This document shows, piece after piece, positions 13,609 to 22,735 of a stretch of DNA of 25,355 nt. The notes under the pieces were generated by a model. That model did no database searches. It was not told the origin of the DNA and worked only from the letters and a program-made list of their open reading frames with translations. The first letter of the stretch is position 1. Each line of letters begins with the position of its first letter. The DNA comes from a virus: IMG/VR virus record IMGVR_UViG_3300046713_000298, positions 1 to 25,355 of that record; one strand, written 5' to 3'. The position numbers and the translations under genes were made by a program.

Positions 13609-15404
13609 GCGGCGAGGACGCGACCGCAACCGTCGGCGTCAACGTCCAGCCGTTCGTCACCGGGATCCAGCAACTCGTCCCGTCGGCGCAGGATGCTGCG
13701 ACCAAGTCCGCCAAGGTGATGAGCGACACCTACTCGGCGGAGTTCAGCAAGATCAGCACGATCGGCGCTGCGGCGGCCCGGCAGGTGGGCGGCGAGTTCG
13801 GGCGGCTGGGCAGCGACATCAACCGGATCATCAAGCCGTTGACGATGATCGCCCCGGAGCTGGGCGCGATCGGCGCGGCGGCGGTGGTCGTGGGTGGCAC
13901 CGCGCTGGCGATCAGGGGCATGGCGGACGCGGCCGTCAGCGCCGATGCCGAACTGACGAAGCTCGGCATCCACTTCGACCCCGAGGCGACTGCGAACATC
14001 GCCGCCTACACGAAGGCGCAGAAAGAGCTCCAGATCGTCTGGGACGAGACGAAGGTGTCGAGCGGATCGGGCATCGCGCTCGCGATGGCGACCATCGACA
14101 CCGCGTTCGCCACCGACATCGGCACGATCGAGCGCTGGCTCGGGGACGCGGTCAAGGTCACCGACCAGATCAAGGCGATGGAGACCGCGATCCCGCGCGC
14201 GGCGGGCTTGATGGCAAGCCCGCTGTCCAACGCGGTCGCCCCCGGCACCGGGGGCACGGCCCCAGTGGACATGATGACGACGTCCACCATGACGGCGGCC
14301 GAGGCGCAGAGCGAGTACGTCCAGTCGCTCCAGGATCAGGTCAAGCTGGAACCGACGCTGGCGAAGGAGATCAACGACCGGATCGCGGCGATCAAGAAGA
14401 CGAATCAGGAGCAGAAGATCGCGGATCAGATCGACTTCGCCCACCAGCAGCAGGCCGCGGCGGCCACCAAGCAGCTCACCCAGACCTACAACCAGCTTCA
14501 CGACGCGATCCTGGGGCCGCGCGAGCAGATCCAGGCCGAGTACCAGCAGACGATCGACAAGATCGAGCAGTGGAAGGCCGACGGCGCGGATCTGGTGCTG
14601 GTCCACAAAGCCGAGGCCGCCGCGCTCGACCTCGAGCTGCGCAAGCTGCACGACTACGACTTCGCCCAGGAGCAGATGTTCCACCACGCCGATCGCGCGT
14701 GGGACGACTACTATGCGAAGCTCGACGCCGGCCTCGCCGATCTGAAGGTCGCCGTCGCGGACGCGGACCGAGCGATCACCAAGGCGCAGATCGCGATGTA
14801 CGCGCGAGCGACTGAAGCCTCGGCCGCCTCCACCGCCCAGATCCTCGGCAACATCGCGTCGGTCGAGAGCACCGAGGTGCAGTCGCTCCAGAACCGGATC
14901 AACATGGGCGACGAGCTCACCGCCGCGCAGGTCCGGCAGGGCAACGAGGCGATCCGGACGCAGCGCGACCTCTCGATCCTCCAGGCCGGGATCTCGTCGT
15001 CGCTCGCGGGGCTGTCGACCTACACGGCGCTGACGAGCGAGTTCGTACCGCCGCCGATCGCCGCCGGGATCGCGGGGGGCGTGGCGATCTCGAGCTTCGC
15101 CGCAGCCGTCGCGGGGATCGAGGCGGGCCGGCCCGCGTTCTTCAAGTACCAGGGGTTCGGCGCCGATCAGGCCGCCCCAGCCTCGGGGGAGCAGATCGTC
15201 TCGGCGAAGGGCGGATCCGTCGACACGAGCCATGGGTCGGACTCGGGCGTCGGCCGCGCGGGCCAGGGACCCCAGGCACCGGGCGGCAAGGGCAACGTGG
15301 ACCGCACCCGGGGCGGCGGTCAGATCGACTTCAGCCCGGAAGCCAGCCGCCTCCTCCGCTGGAAGCACCGCGCGGGCAAGCGCGATCCGAGGGGGCGCCG
15401 GTGA
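13605..15404 (+). CDS. Tape measure protein
   Basis: A 599-residue protein following the tail chaperone, long and helical as expected for the protein that sets tail length. The N-terminus has a short TVGVNVQPF strand, then helices. Two hydrophobic stretches, about 86-103 (AIGAAAVVVGGTALAIRG) and 482-504 (IAAGIAGGVAISSFAAAVAG), match the membrane-inserting segments common in tape measures. Between them are long coiled-coil regions rich in Gln, Lys and Glu (residues about 225-420). The C-terminus is Gly/Pro-rich and basic. GTG 13605 overlaps the previous stop as GTGA. For a tape measure it is short, so a short tail is expected. I see no peptidase motif. Confidence 0.8.
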   Translation: MSGEDATATVGVNVQPFVTGIQQLVPSAQDAATKSAKVMSDTYSAEFSKISTIGAAAARQVGGEFGRLGSDINRIIKPLTMIAPELGAIGAAAVVVGGTALAIRGMADAAVSADAELTKLGIHFDPEATANIAAYTKAQKELQIVWDETKVSSGSGIALAMATIDTAFATDIGTIERWLGDAVKVTDQIKAMETAIPRAAGLMASPLSNAVAPGTGGTAPVDMMTTSTMTAAEAQSEYVQSLQDQVKLEPTLAKEINDRIAAIKKTNQEQKIADQIDFAHQQQAAAATKQLTQTYNQLHDAILGPREQIQAEYQQTIDKIEQWKADGADLVLVHKAEAAALDLELRKLHDYDFAQEQMFHHADRAWDDYYAKLDAGLADLKVAVADADRAITKAQIAMYARATEASAASTAQILGNIASVESTEVQSLQNRINMGDELTAAQVRQGNEAIRTQRDLSILQAGISSSLAGLSTYTALTSEFVPPPIAAGIAGGVAISSFAAAVAGIEAGRPAFFKYQGFGADQAAPASGEQIVSAKGGSVDTSHGSDSGVGRAGQGPQAPGGKGNVDRTRGGGQIDFSPEASRLLRWKHRAGKRDPRGRR

Positions 15405-18400
15405 GCGCGCTCTCGCCCCGGTTCTGCCTCGCCCTGCTGTCGCGGGACCTGAGTACCGACACGCTCGCCGCGGTGGGCGCGGGCACGTTCGACTCCTCCT
15501 ACACCGAGGACGGCGCCGGACCCGGAACGCCCGAGCCGCAGGAGGACGGCTCGACGTGGCGGGTCCAGATCGGCCAGGCGCAGTCGGTGGGGCTGACGGT
15601 GGGCACGGCGCGCGGCGCCTACCCCGGCCTCGACGGCGCGCAGGTGGTCTACCGCCTCGCCTCCGACAGCGCGTCCACAGACTACCGGAGCTGGGAGGAC
15701 CCGATCCTGATCACGGGCTGGTCGGCGCCGACGGGCGGATGGGCCAGCAACGCCGACTGGGACCAGATCGCCGTCACCGTGATCGCCGAGACCGGCGTGA
15801 TCGTGATCGTGGCGGTCGACCAGGACGAGAACGACGCGCAGACGTTCTCGTGGGACCCGCGCACCGACACCTGGACGTCGCTGTACGACTGGGACGCGGG
15901 CGCGGCCGACGGGCTCGTGCTTCCCGTGGGCCTCGCCTACGACGCCGCCCGGGCCCGGCTCCTGCTCTGGTCCGGCTACAACGCCGCGGGGGTGCGCCAG
16001 CAGACCGCCTACGAGTCGACCGACGGTGGCACGACGTGGACGATCTACGCGCGCGGGTTCGCCGAGGGCTTCACCGACGACTCGGGCACGGGCGTCGGCA
16101 CCTACAGCACGACGGGCAGCTTCTTTCCGGTGCTCGGAGACGACCTCGACTGGCTCATGATCGCCAACGAGGATCTCTCCGACCTCACCCTGACGATGTC
16201 CACGCCGAACGCGGCGAACGGCGTCCACCTCGCGAGCAGCGACGCGGGCGTCACCTGGGACCTGATCACGGACCTGTCGGCGGTGGGCCCCGGGCAGCCG
16301 CTCAAGAGTCCGGCCGGGTTCGTGTACTGCAAGGTCGATCTGGCCGACTCGAACCACCTCAAGGCCGTGATCACCGCGAGCGCGCGGGCCCGGTTCTCGA
16401 CGTCGGTCACGATCTCCAGCGCCCGGTCGTACTCGGGCTGTTGGGCCTGCGCGGACGCCGACGGGACGCTGTACGTCGTGGGCCGAGGCGCCTCCGGGGG
16501 CGCGACGATCGGCAAGCTGCACCTGTTCCGGTCGCTCGACGGCGGGCTGACCTGGGACGACTACGGCTGGCTCCTGTGGGACTCGGGTAGCTCGAGCCAC
16601 TACCTCGACCCGCGCGCGCTCGTCGCGGCACAGGGGAAGCTGCACCTCGTCTGCACGTCGCAGGGCACCGGGACCCCGAACAGCATCCAGGTGGTCTCGC
16701 TCGGCGGCTGGTCCCAGGTCGCGCACGGGTCGGGGGCAACGAACTACGTGCGCAACCCGACGCACCGCTTCGGGTTCGGGGGCGCCGACAGCACCGCGAC
16801 CAACGGCTACGCGCTCGGGTACCTGCCGTTCGCGTTGCCCGCCAACGTGGGCTGGACCGGGGTCACGACCACCGGGACGACGAGCCTCGCCGCAGCGACC
16901 CCGGCGCTGCTGCTGACGACCACCGCCGGGCAGGGTGAGACGTTCTCGGCGCAGTCGAGCAACAACGCGACCTACGCCGCCGTCGACGTCGACGTGAAGC
17001 TGGACGCCTCGGGCAACGTGACGCTCGCCACGCTCAGCACCGCGGGCGGTGGCGTCGGCTTCCAGGTCGCGATGTCGAAGGCGGGCGGCGCCGGCTGGTT
17101 CTACGTCTGCGCCGTCGACATCGGCACCGACGGGATCCAGGTCCGGGACGCGATCACGAGCGGCACGCCGTCGATCCGGTCGACCGTCTCGATGTCGATG
17201 ACGAGCCAGTTCACCCGGATCCGCGTCCATCTGACGAAGGGGACGGCGACGGTCTGGTACAGCCGCGACTACGGCGTCACCTGGACCCGGCTGTCGAACG
17301 GCGTCACGATCACCGACAACGGGACCGGCGTGGCGTCGGGCGGCGACATCCTGCTCTGGGGCAACGGGACCACCCAGGTGGGGAAATCGTACTGGCGGCT
17401 CGTGGGCTTCGCCGCGGCGGCGGACTGGCAGTACGGCGTCGACGGCATCAACGCCGTCGGGGACAGCCCCGCGACCGGCCCGCTCGGCCACGCGTTCGGC
17501 AAGGCGGTCGCTCCACCCTCGTCCGGCGGCTACCCGATCCCCGAGGGCACGGCGTCCGGTGCCGATCTGGCGCTGCTGTCGGCGACGGGCGGCCCCACGC
17601 ACACGGGCGAGGTCGTCGACCTGCCCGTCAGCCACCAGTACGGGGCCGAGAACATCGACCCGATCGTGAGCCCGAGCCCGCGTCGGACGTGGCGGTCGTT
17701 GGCCAACACCGCGGCGGCGTTCGTCTGGGACCAGGGCGCGAACGAGGAGAAGTCCTTCGGCGGCGCACTCGCGCTCGTCGTCTCGTCGACCGTCCGGCAG
17801 TGGGTGCTCCAGATCGACGACGGCGCCTCGCCCCCCGTCGGCTGGACGACGCTGGGTACCCTCGACCTCGCGGCGGGCACCGGGCTCACCTTCACCCGCA
17901 CGGGCCGCACGATCGCACCGGACACCGGCACCGCCACCCTCTCGCGCCGGTTCGCCGAGAACGAGTTCGCGGGCGGGACGTGGACCTTCGACGACGGGAC
18001 CTGTTGCAAGATCGCGTCGTCGACGGGCGGCTTCTGGACGGACAGCGCCACCGTCAAGCAGGTGTCGCTCACGCTCGAGGCCGTGGCGGGCACCGAGCCC
18101 TCGTCGGGCAGCGCCGGTATCCTGTGCGCGCCCGCCGGTGTGCTGGTCGTCTACCCGTCGAGCCAGCTCCGGCGCCGGTACGTCCGGGCCCGCGCCGCGG
18201 CGTCGCAGCCCTGCGTCGGAGGCCAGTACGAGGCCGGGTGCGTCGCGGTGGGGCGGCTCGTGGCGCTGTCCGACCCCGAGTGGACGTGGTCGGCGACGAC
18301 CGGGCTCGTGCGCCAGTTCGCCACCTCCAGCGATGGCGTCACGACCGCCACCGAGCTCGGCCCGGCGGTACGGACGCTGACCTACACCTGGGGCACGGCC

Positions 18401-18709
18401 CCGCTCGCGTACGCCCAGACGCTCGCGACGGCGCCCGACATGTTCAAGGGCACCGGCGGCGTCGGGATCGGCTCGGCACTCAATGCGCCTGTCGACCTCC
18501 CCGGGCTCGTGGCGCAGCTCGAGTCGGGCGCGATCCCGTGCGTCGTGATCCCGCGCGCCCCGGCGGCAGCGGCGAGCACGACCGACCCGCGGCGGTTCCT
18601 CCTCGGGCGCGTCTCCTCCGGGAGCCTGTCCGTGGGCGCGTCGAGCGGCACGGAGGGTACCAACGAGTTCGCGACGGGGCCGAGCCTGTCTGTGGTCGAG
18701 CTCAAGTGA
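15401..18709 (+). CDS. Large tail protein with Asp-box (BNR) repeats
   Basis: A 1102-residue protein, the largest in the window. It carries four Asp-box motifs of the form SxDxGxTW: STDGGTTW (206-213), SSDAGVTW (279-286), SLDGGLTW (378-385) and SRDYGVTW (621-628). The first three lie in a region of repeated strands consistent with a sialidase-type beta-propeller. The last lies in a strand-rich domain (about 480-640) resembling a concanavalin-like sandwich. The C-terminal 400 residues are beta-rich without a recognised motif. Asp boxes are structural turns and do not prove hydrolase activity. Position after the tape measure suggests a distal tail or host-binding role. GTG 15401 overlaps the tape measure stop. 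Confidence 0.65.
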   Translation: MSALSPRFCLALLSRDLSTDTLAAVGAGTFDSSYTEDGAGPGTPEPQEDGSTWRVQIGQAQSVGLTVGTARGAYPGLDGAQVVYRLASDSASTDYRSWEDPILITGWSAPTGGWASNADWDQIAVTVIAETGVIVIVAVDQDENDAQTFSWDPRTDTWTSLYDWDAGAADGLVLPVGLAYDAARARLLLWSGYNAAGVRQQTAYESTDGGTTWTIYARGFAEGFTDDSGTGVGTYSTTGSFFPVLGDDLDWLMIANEDLSDLTLTMSTPNAANGVHLASSDAGVTWDLITDLSAVGPGQPLKSPAGFVYCKVDLADSNHLKAVITASARARFSTSVTISSARSYSGCWACADADGTLYVVGRGASGGATIGKLHLFRSLDGGLTWDDYGWLLWDSGSSSHYLDPRALVAAQGKLHLVCTSQGTGTPNSIQVVSLGGWSQVAHGSGATNYVRNPTHRFGFGGADSTATNGYALGYLPFALPANVGWTGVTTTGTTSLAAATPALLLTTTAGQGETFSAQSSNNATYAAVDVDVKLDASGNVTLATLSTAGGGVGFQVAMSKAGGAGWFYVCAVDIGTDGIQVRDAITSGTPSIRSTVSMSMTSQFTRIRVHLTKGTATVWYSRDYGVTWTRLSNGVTITDNGTGVASGGDILLWGNGTTQVGKSYWRLVGFAAAADWQYGVDGINAVGDSPATGPLGHAFGKAVAPPSSGGYPIPEGTASGADLALLSATGGPTHTGEVVDLPVSHQYGAENIDPIVSPSPRRTWRSLANTAAAFVWDQGANEEKSFGGALALVVSSTVRQWVLQIDDGASPPVGWTTLGTLDLAAGTGLTFTRTGRTIAPDTGTATLSRRFAENEFAGGTWTFDDGTCCKIASSTGGFWTDSATVKQVSLTLEAVAGTEPSSGSAGILCAPAGVLVVYPSSQLRRRYVRARAAASQPCVGGQYEAGCVAVGRLVALSDPEWTWSATTGLVRQFATSSDGVTTATELGPAVRTLTYTWGTAPLAYAQTLATAPDMFKGTGGVGIGSALNAPVDLPGLVAQLESGAIPCVVIPRAPAAAASTTDPRRFLLGRVSSGSLSVGASSGTEGTNEFATGPSLSVVELK

Positions 18710-20238
18710 CCCCGGCCTACTGGCTGCTCGAGGTCACGATCGACGGACGGGTGTTCCGCTGGTCGACGACCCGGGTCGTGGTCGAGGGGACGACCTACTT
18801 CGCCGGGCTCCAGGATCTCACCACCGAGGCGGGCGCCGATCAGGTGTCGTTCTCGGTCGTCGACCCCTCGATCGACTGGCCCGCCCTCGCGCCTCAGGCC
18901 GACGGTGGATCGGCGGTCCTCCGGCGCTGGCGGACCGACCAGGCGCTCGACCAGGCGCTCGCGGTGACGTCGGGCGAGCTGCGCGTGGGCTCGTGGGGCG
19001 CCCGTGACGACCCCTTCGCCGCTACGATCTGGCGGACCGTCGGCACCTCGCTCGGGACCGCGGTGCCCGACACGACCGCCCGGATCGCCGACGACACCTG
19101 GCCCGACACCGATCCGGACTCCGTGATCGGCGACGAAGGGCGCAGCTACCCGGTGATCCTCGGCTACCCGGGCCGGATCGACGAGTCGACGCTGGTGCCC
19201 GTAGTGCCGCTGCCGTTGGCGCAGTGGAACACGAGTGCCACGCTCACGATCGCGATCGTCGCCGAGGACGGGGCGCAGGCGATCACCTCGATCGCCGTCT
19301 ACAACGCCGCGACGCTCGCGACGACCACCGAGACCGCGTCGGCGGGCACCGACCAGCTCGGGCACGATCTCCGGTACTGCGGGTTCCAGGCGGACAGCGC
19401 CGCATGGCCGCTCACCGCCGATCAGCCGCGCGAGCTGTACGCGGCGTACTCGGTCGCCGGTGGCGGGGGGCCGCGGACCGCCTACGACGTGCTCGTGTAC
19501 GGGCTGCGTCGGTGGGCCCGCGACTCGGCGGACTGGGCGCGGCTGCCCGAGTCGAAGGCCGGGCTCGAGCGGTTCCTCGTCGACACCTGGATCGACGACC
19601 CGCAGTCGGACTGGTGGGCCTGGTACGAGTCCGCGCTGCTGCCGTTCGTGCCCTTCCAGATCCGCACCTCGGACCGGGGCCGGTACCTCGTCGAGCAGCG
19701 CTACGCGAGCGACCCGCGCCGTCGGGTGCGGTCGATCGACGCCGACCGGGGCGAGGCGGCGATCACGAGTGCTATCCAGCTCTCGGACACCGGCCCGTAC
19801 AACGAGTTCACGGCGAACTACCGCCCCGATCGCGAGGGAGACTGGCTCGGGCGGATCCTGCTCACCGGGCGCTCGGGCGTCGTCTCGGCGCGCGCGCTGG
19901 GCGCCGACGTCTCGGCGCTCGTCACCACCGCCGACCGCTCGGCCCTCTGCTCGCGGTCGGAGGCGCGGTACGGCGCACGACCGGCCCCGTCGGTGGACCT
20001 GGATTGGTGCTGGGACGAGGGCACGGCCCGCGCGGTGCTGGCGTGGATGGCCGAGCGGGACGCGCTGCCGGCCCGGATCGCCACCTACCTCGTCCTCGAC
20101 GGCGACACGCTGCGCGAGGGGGACGAGGTGCTCCTGACGGACACGCCGCGGGGGCTTGTCGACTCCCCCGCGATCGTCACCACTCCGCCGACACTGACGG
20201 CGACGGGCACAGCGATCGACTTCCGGATCCCGGCATGA
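18706..20238 (+). CDS. Tail hub / baseplate-like protein candidate
   Basis: A 510-residue protein coupled to the previous gene by GTGA. It opens with YWLLEVTIDGRVFRWSTTRV, a strand-rich start like distal-tail or hub proteins, and continues as mixed beta domains (GTTYFAGLQDL, DQVSFSVVDPSIDW, YPVILGYPG). A middle region is helical (YDVLVYGLRRWARDSADW, AGLERFLVDTWIDD). The C-terminal region ends with the strand cluster YLVLDGDTLREGDEVLLTD and IDFRIPA, reminiscent of hub or tail-tip proteins. The role is inferred from place between the Asp-box protein and the fibre genes. No peptidase or lysozyme motif is visible. The long upstream ORF in this frame is antisense to nothing real and was trimmed. 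Confidence 0.55.
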   Translation: MTPAYWLLEVTIDGRVFRWSTTRVVVEGTTYFAGLQDLTTEAGADQVSFSVVDPSIDWPALAPQADGGSAVLRRWRTDQALDQALAVTSGELRVGSWGARDDPFAATIWRTVGTSLGTAVPDTTARIADDTWPDTDPDSVIGDEGRSYPVILGYPGRIDESTLVPVVPLPLAQWNTSATLTIAIVAEDGAQAITSIAVYNAATLATTTETASAGTDQLGHDLRYCGFQADSAAWPLTADQPRELYAAYSVAGGGGPRTAYDVLVYGLRRWARDSADWARLPESKAGLERFLVDTWIDDPQSDWWAWYESALLPFVPFQIRTSDRGRYLVEQRYASDPRRRVRSIDADRGEAAITSAIQLSDTGPYNEFTANYRPDREGDWLGRILLTGRSGVVSARALGADVSALVTTADRSALCSRSEARYGARPAPSVDLDWCWDEGTARAVLAWMAERDALPARIATYLVLDGDTLREGDEVLLTDTPRGLVDSPAIVTTPPTLTATGTAIDFRIPA

Positions 20239-20243
20239 CGTCA
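20236..20243. other. Convergent stop codons forming an 8-bp palindrome
   Basis: The hub gene ends in TGA at 20236-20238 and the minus-strand lipoprotein ends in TGA at 20243-20241. Together with two bases between them they form the perfect palindrome TGACGTCA. There is no room for separate terminators, so the two transcripts must overlap or stop within genes. No stem long enough for an intrinsic terminator is seen here. Confidence 0.5.
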
Positions 20244-20501
20244 CGCAGCCCCGGGACACGTCTCCTTGACGACCTCCTGCTCCTTCTCGGCGCAGGCCGT
20301 GGGACTGCTGCACGGCCCCGAGCGGATGTCGAACTCCTTCCCGTTCCAGCCCGCTGCGAAGGTGTACTGCACGAGCCCGTTTGGGATCGTCTCCCAGCAC
20401 TCCCAGATCGAGCACCCATTACCGACCTCGACGGGGATGCAGCCCGAGTCGGCTGGGACGCCTTGTTCTGGCTTGCACGCGACCAGCACCAACACCAGCA
20501 T
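20241..20501 (-). CDS. Small cysteine-rich lipoprotein
   Basis: An 86-residue protein on the strand opposite its neighbours. ATG 20501 is preceded on the minus strand by GGAGG at a good distance. The N-terminus MLVLVLVAC has a lipobox-like LVAC with Cys9 as the lipidated residue, but the signal is very short and lacks a positive N-region. Six further cysteines (21, 30, 35, 64, 70, 82) would allow three disulfides, so the mature protein is probably outside the cytoplasm. Known small phage lipoproteins such as T5 Llp block receptors and prevent superinfection; that role here is a guess. Its stop is two bases from the convergent hub-gene stop. Confidence 0.6.
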   Translation of the reverse strand: MLVLVLVACKPEQGVPADSGCIPVEVGNGCSIWECWETIPNGLVQYTFAAGWNGKEFDIRSGPCSSPTACAEKEQEVVKETCPGAA

Positions 20502-20556
20502 GCGACCTCCGTCGAGAGGTTCGCTCAGACCGCCCTTTCTATTCCAGAGGTGACCC
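20502..20556. promoter_or_regulatory. Short divergent intergenic region, probable start sites
   Basis: 55 bases between the divergent lipoprotein and fibre-associated genes. It contains a ribosome site for each: GGAGG on the minus strand near 20506-20510 and GAGGTGA (20546-20552) on the plus strand. A pyrimidine-rich stretch (CCCTTTCTATTCC, 20532-20544) is the least GC-rich part. A promoter for the lipoprotein would have to lie here or inside the next gene; no clear -10/-35 pair is visible. Confidence 0.35.
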
Positions 20557-21072
20557 ATGGCGCGTGAGGCGAGCGGAACGCTCAAGATCGAGGCGCTGTT
20601 CGAGGAGCGCCTCACGGGGCGCGGGGTGGGCAACGACACCGCCCGGATGCCCCACAACCTGACGATCGTCGATGCCTTGACCACCACCGGGACCGCATCG
20701 GGGCAGATCGACCGCGTCTACTCCGTCAAGGACGGCTCGGTCGACGGCACCGGCACCACGATCGATCTGGTCGGCACCTCGATCACCGACGCGCTCGACA
20801 CCGGGCTGACGTGCAACTTCACCAAGATCAAGGTCTTGGTGATCACGAACACCCACGCCACGAACAACCTCCTCATCGGCGGTTCGACGCACGTGCTGCC
20901 GATCCTGTCGGGTGGCACCGACCACCTGGTGCTGGCGCCCGGTGAAACGTTCGCGTGGGACTTCGGGGCGGGCGGGCGCACGCTGACGAACTCGAGCACC
21001 GACGAGCTCAAGCTGGCGAGCAGCGGCAGCGCCACCACCTACTCCGTCGTGATCGCCGGCACGAGCGCCTGA
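20557..21072 (+). CDS. Beta-rich tail protein, fibre-associated candidate
   Basis: A 171-residue protein starting at ATG 20557 after GAGGTGA. It reads as a beta sandwich: FTKIKVLVITNTHATNNLLI, GGTDHLVLAPGETFAWDF, RTLTNSSTDELKLASSGS and a final strand TTYSVVIAGTSA. This pattern, with a PG-turn before an aromatic strand and an ending like VVIAGTSA, is common in small virion proteins next to tail fibres. No enzyme motif is present. One base separates it from the fibre gene GTG. Confidence 0.6.
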   Translation: MAREASGTLKIEALFEERLTGRGVGNDTARMPHNLTIVDALTTTGTASGQIDRVYSVKDGSVDGTGTTIDLVGTSITDALDTGLTCNFTKIKVLVITNTHATNNLLIGGSTHVLPILSGGTDHLVLAPGETFAWDFGAGGRTLTNSSTDELKLASSGSATTYSVVIAGTSA

Positions 21073-21073
21073 C

Positions 21074-22735
21074 GTGCCCAACCGTGCCGCCGCGTCCGGG
21101 CCCTGGCTCACCGACGTCGACCCGACGTCGGGCGAGGACCGGACCGCGGGCTACACGACGGGCGACACGTGGGTCAACACCGCCACGCCCTCGATCTGGG
21201 AGCTGGTCGACCACACGACGGGCGACTGGCGGCAGGTGTACCCGGGCGGCGGCGGCTCCGGCACCCCGGCCAGCACCGTCGTCGACGAGCGGACGCTCAA
21301 CCACGCCGCGTCCGCCGTCGGCGTGTCGACGGACTATGCGCGGGCCGACCACACCCACGGGGCGCCCGCGATGCCGTCGGCCTCCGACGTGGGCGCGGTC
21401 CCCACGACCCGCACGCTGACCGGCACCGCGCCGATCACGGTCGACGGGGACAACAGCCCGCACGATCTGAGCGCCGACCGGACGATCGCGGTCGCGACGG
21501 CGACGACGGGAGCGCTCGGCGTCGTGATCCTCGCGACGCCGAGCGCAGACACCACGGCCGGCCACGTGGTGCAGGCCAGCGACGCGCGGCTGTCCGACTC
21601 CCGGGCTCCGAGCGGCTCGGCGGGCGGCGACCTCACCGGCACCTACCCGAACCCGACGATCGCGTCGCATGCCGTCACCGGCGCGAAGTTCCGCCAGAGC
21701 GCCGGCTACTCGCTGGTCGGCGTCACGGGCAGCTCGACGGCGGACGTCGCCGACATCACGGCCGCGGCCGACAACACGATCGCCGGACGCAAGGGCACGG
21801 TCGGGTTCTACACCATGGCCGCCTGGCTCGCTGTTCTGCTGACCGTCGCCGGCGACATGATCACGTTCGACGGCACGAACGTGATCCAGTCCGCAATGGT
21901 CAACCCCGGATTCGGCAACGGCGCGGACGGGAACGTGACGTACTCGGCGAACACGACGCTGGCCGCCAATGTCAACGCCGGAAATATCACGGTCAACTCG
22001 GCCGTCCGCGTCACGGCCGCGGGGTTCCTGATCCGGGCGACGGGTACGTTGACGCTCACGGATAATACGAGCTTCATCTCGAACAACGGCGGCGCGGCTT
22101 CGGGCGCCACCGGTGGGACGCAGGGCGCGACCGCCACCCTCGGAGGCGGATCGGTCGGCGGGAACGGCAAGTCGATCGCCGCCGCTGGCGACGCGTCGGG
22201 GAGCCGGACCAACTCGTGGCCGTTTTCGACCTCGGCCACGAACACCGGCACGGGGGGCGACGGGGGCAGCGACGGCGCGGGCCACGCGGGGGGTGCGGGG
22301 ACGACCCCGGGCGCGGTCTCCGCGAACTCCAAGAGCTTCGGGTTCGCCTCCTACGACTTCGGGAGTACGGGCGGCGCCGGCGCGCTCACGAACCTCACCG
22401 GCGGCTCGGGCGGTGGCGGCGGGGGCAGTCCCGGCTCCGGCTCGACGTCGGGCGGCGGCGGTGGAGGCGGCGGGGTGCTGATCGTGTGGGCGTATATCGT
22501 GACCGGCTCCGGCCTCATCGAGGCGAACGGTGGCACGGGCGCCGACGCGACGGGGACCAACGCGGGCGGCGGTGGTGGTGGGGGTGGAGGCGCCTCGATC
22601 CTGGTGACGCACCTGATCCAGGGGTCTGCGCCCACCGTGAGGGCGTCGGGCGGCACCCACGGCGGCAAGGTCGGAACCGGTAGTGTCGGCAGCGACGGCG
22701 CAGCCGGCTACGCTGAAACCCGGTTGATCGCATGA
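21074..22735 (+). CDS. Glycine-rich tail fibre / adhesin
   Basis: A 553-residue protein. The N-terminus has GDTWVNTATPSIWELVDH and a Gly linker, then a shaft with the fibre motifs YARADHTHGAP (about 96-106) and GGDLTGTYPNPTIA (about 184-197), both common in trimeric tail fibres. From about residue 339 it is very Gly-rich, with runs of six or more Gly near residues 450-470 and 497-506 alternating with hydrophobic strands (GVLIVWAYIVTGSGLIEANG, ASILVTHLI). This resembles glycine-rich adhesin tips, which can fold as polyglycine-II sandwiches. It is the best candidate for the receptor-binding protein. GTG 21074 is one base after the upstream stop; the end overlaps the next ATG. Confidence 0.7.
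   Translation: MPNRAAASGPWLTDVDPTSGEDRTAGYTTGDTWVNTATPSIWELVDHTTGDWRQVYPGGGGSGTPASTVVDERTLNHAASAVGVSTDYARADHTHGAPAMPSASDVGAVPTTRTLTGTAPITVDGDNSPHDLSADRTIAVATATTGALGVVILATPSADTTAGHVVQASDARLSDSRAPSGSAGGDLTGTYPNPTIASHAVTGAKFRQSAGYSLVGVTGSSTADVADITAAADNTIAGRKGTVGFYTMAAWLAVLLTVAGDMITFDGTNVIQSAMVNPGFGNGADGNVTYSANTTLAANVNAGNITVNSAVRVTAAGFLIRATGTLTLTDNTSFISNNGGAASGATGGTQGATATLGGGSVGGNGKSIAAAGDASGSRTNSWPFSTSATNTGTGGDGGSDGAGHAGGAGTTPGAVSANSKSFGFASYDFGSTGGAGALTNLTGGSGGGGGGSPGSGSTSGGGGGGGGVLIVWAYIVTGSGLIEANGGTGADATGTNAGGGGGGGGGASILVTHLIQGSAPTVRASGGTHGGKVGTGSVGSDGAAGYAETRLIA

Noticed and set aside
12966-17635. Long minus-strand ORFs of 771-800 residues under the tail genes
   Set aside because: They are antisense to tape measure and Asp-box genes, with repetitive Arg/Gly/Asp composition and no domain.
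20266-20553. Plus-strand 95-residue ORF opposite the lipoprotein
   Set aside because: It lacks a ribosome site and protein character; the minus frame has lipobox, Cys pattern and Shine-Dalgarno.
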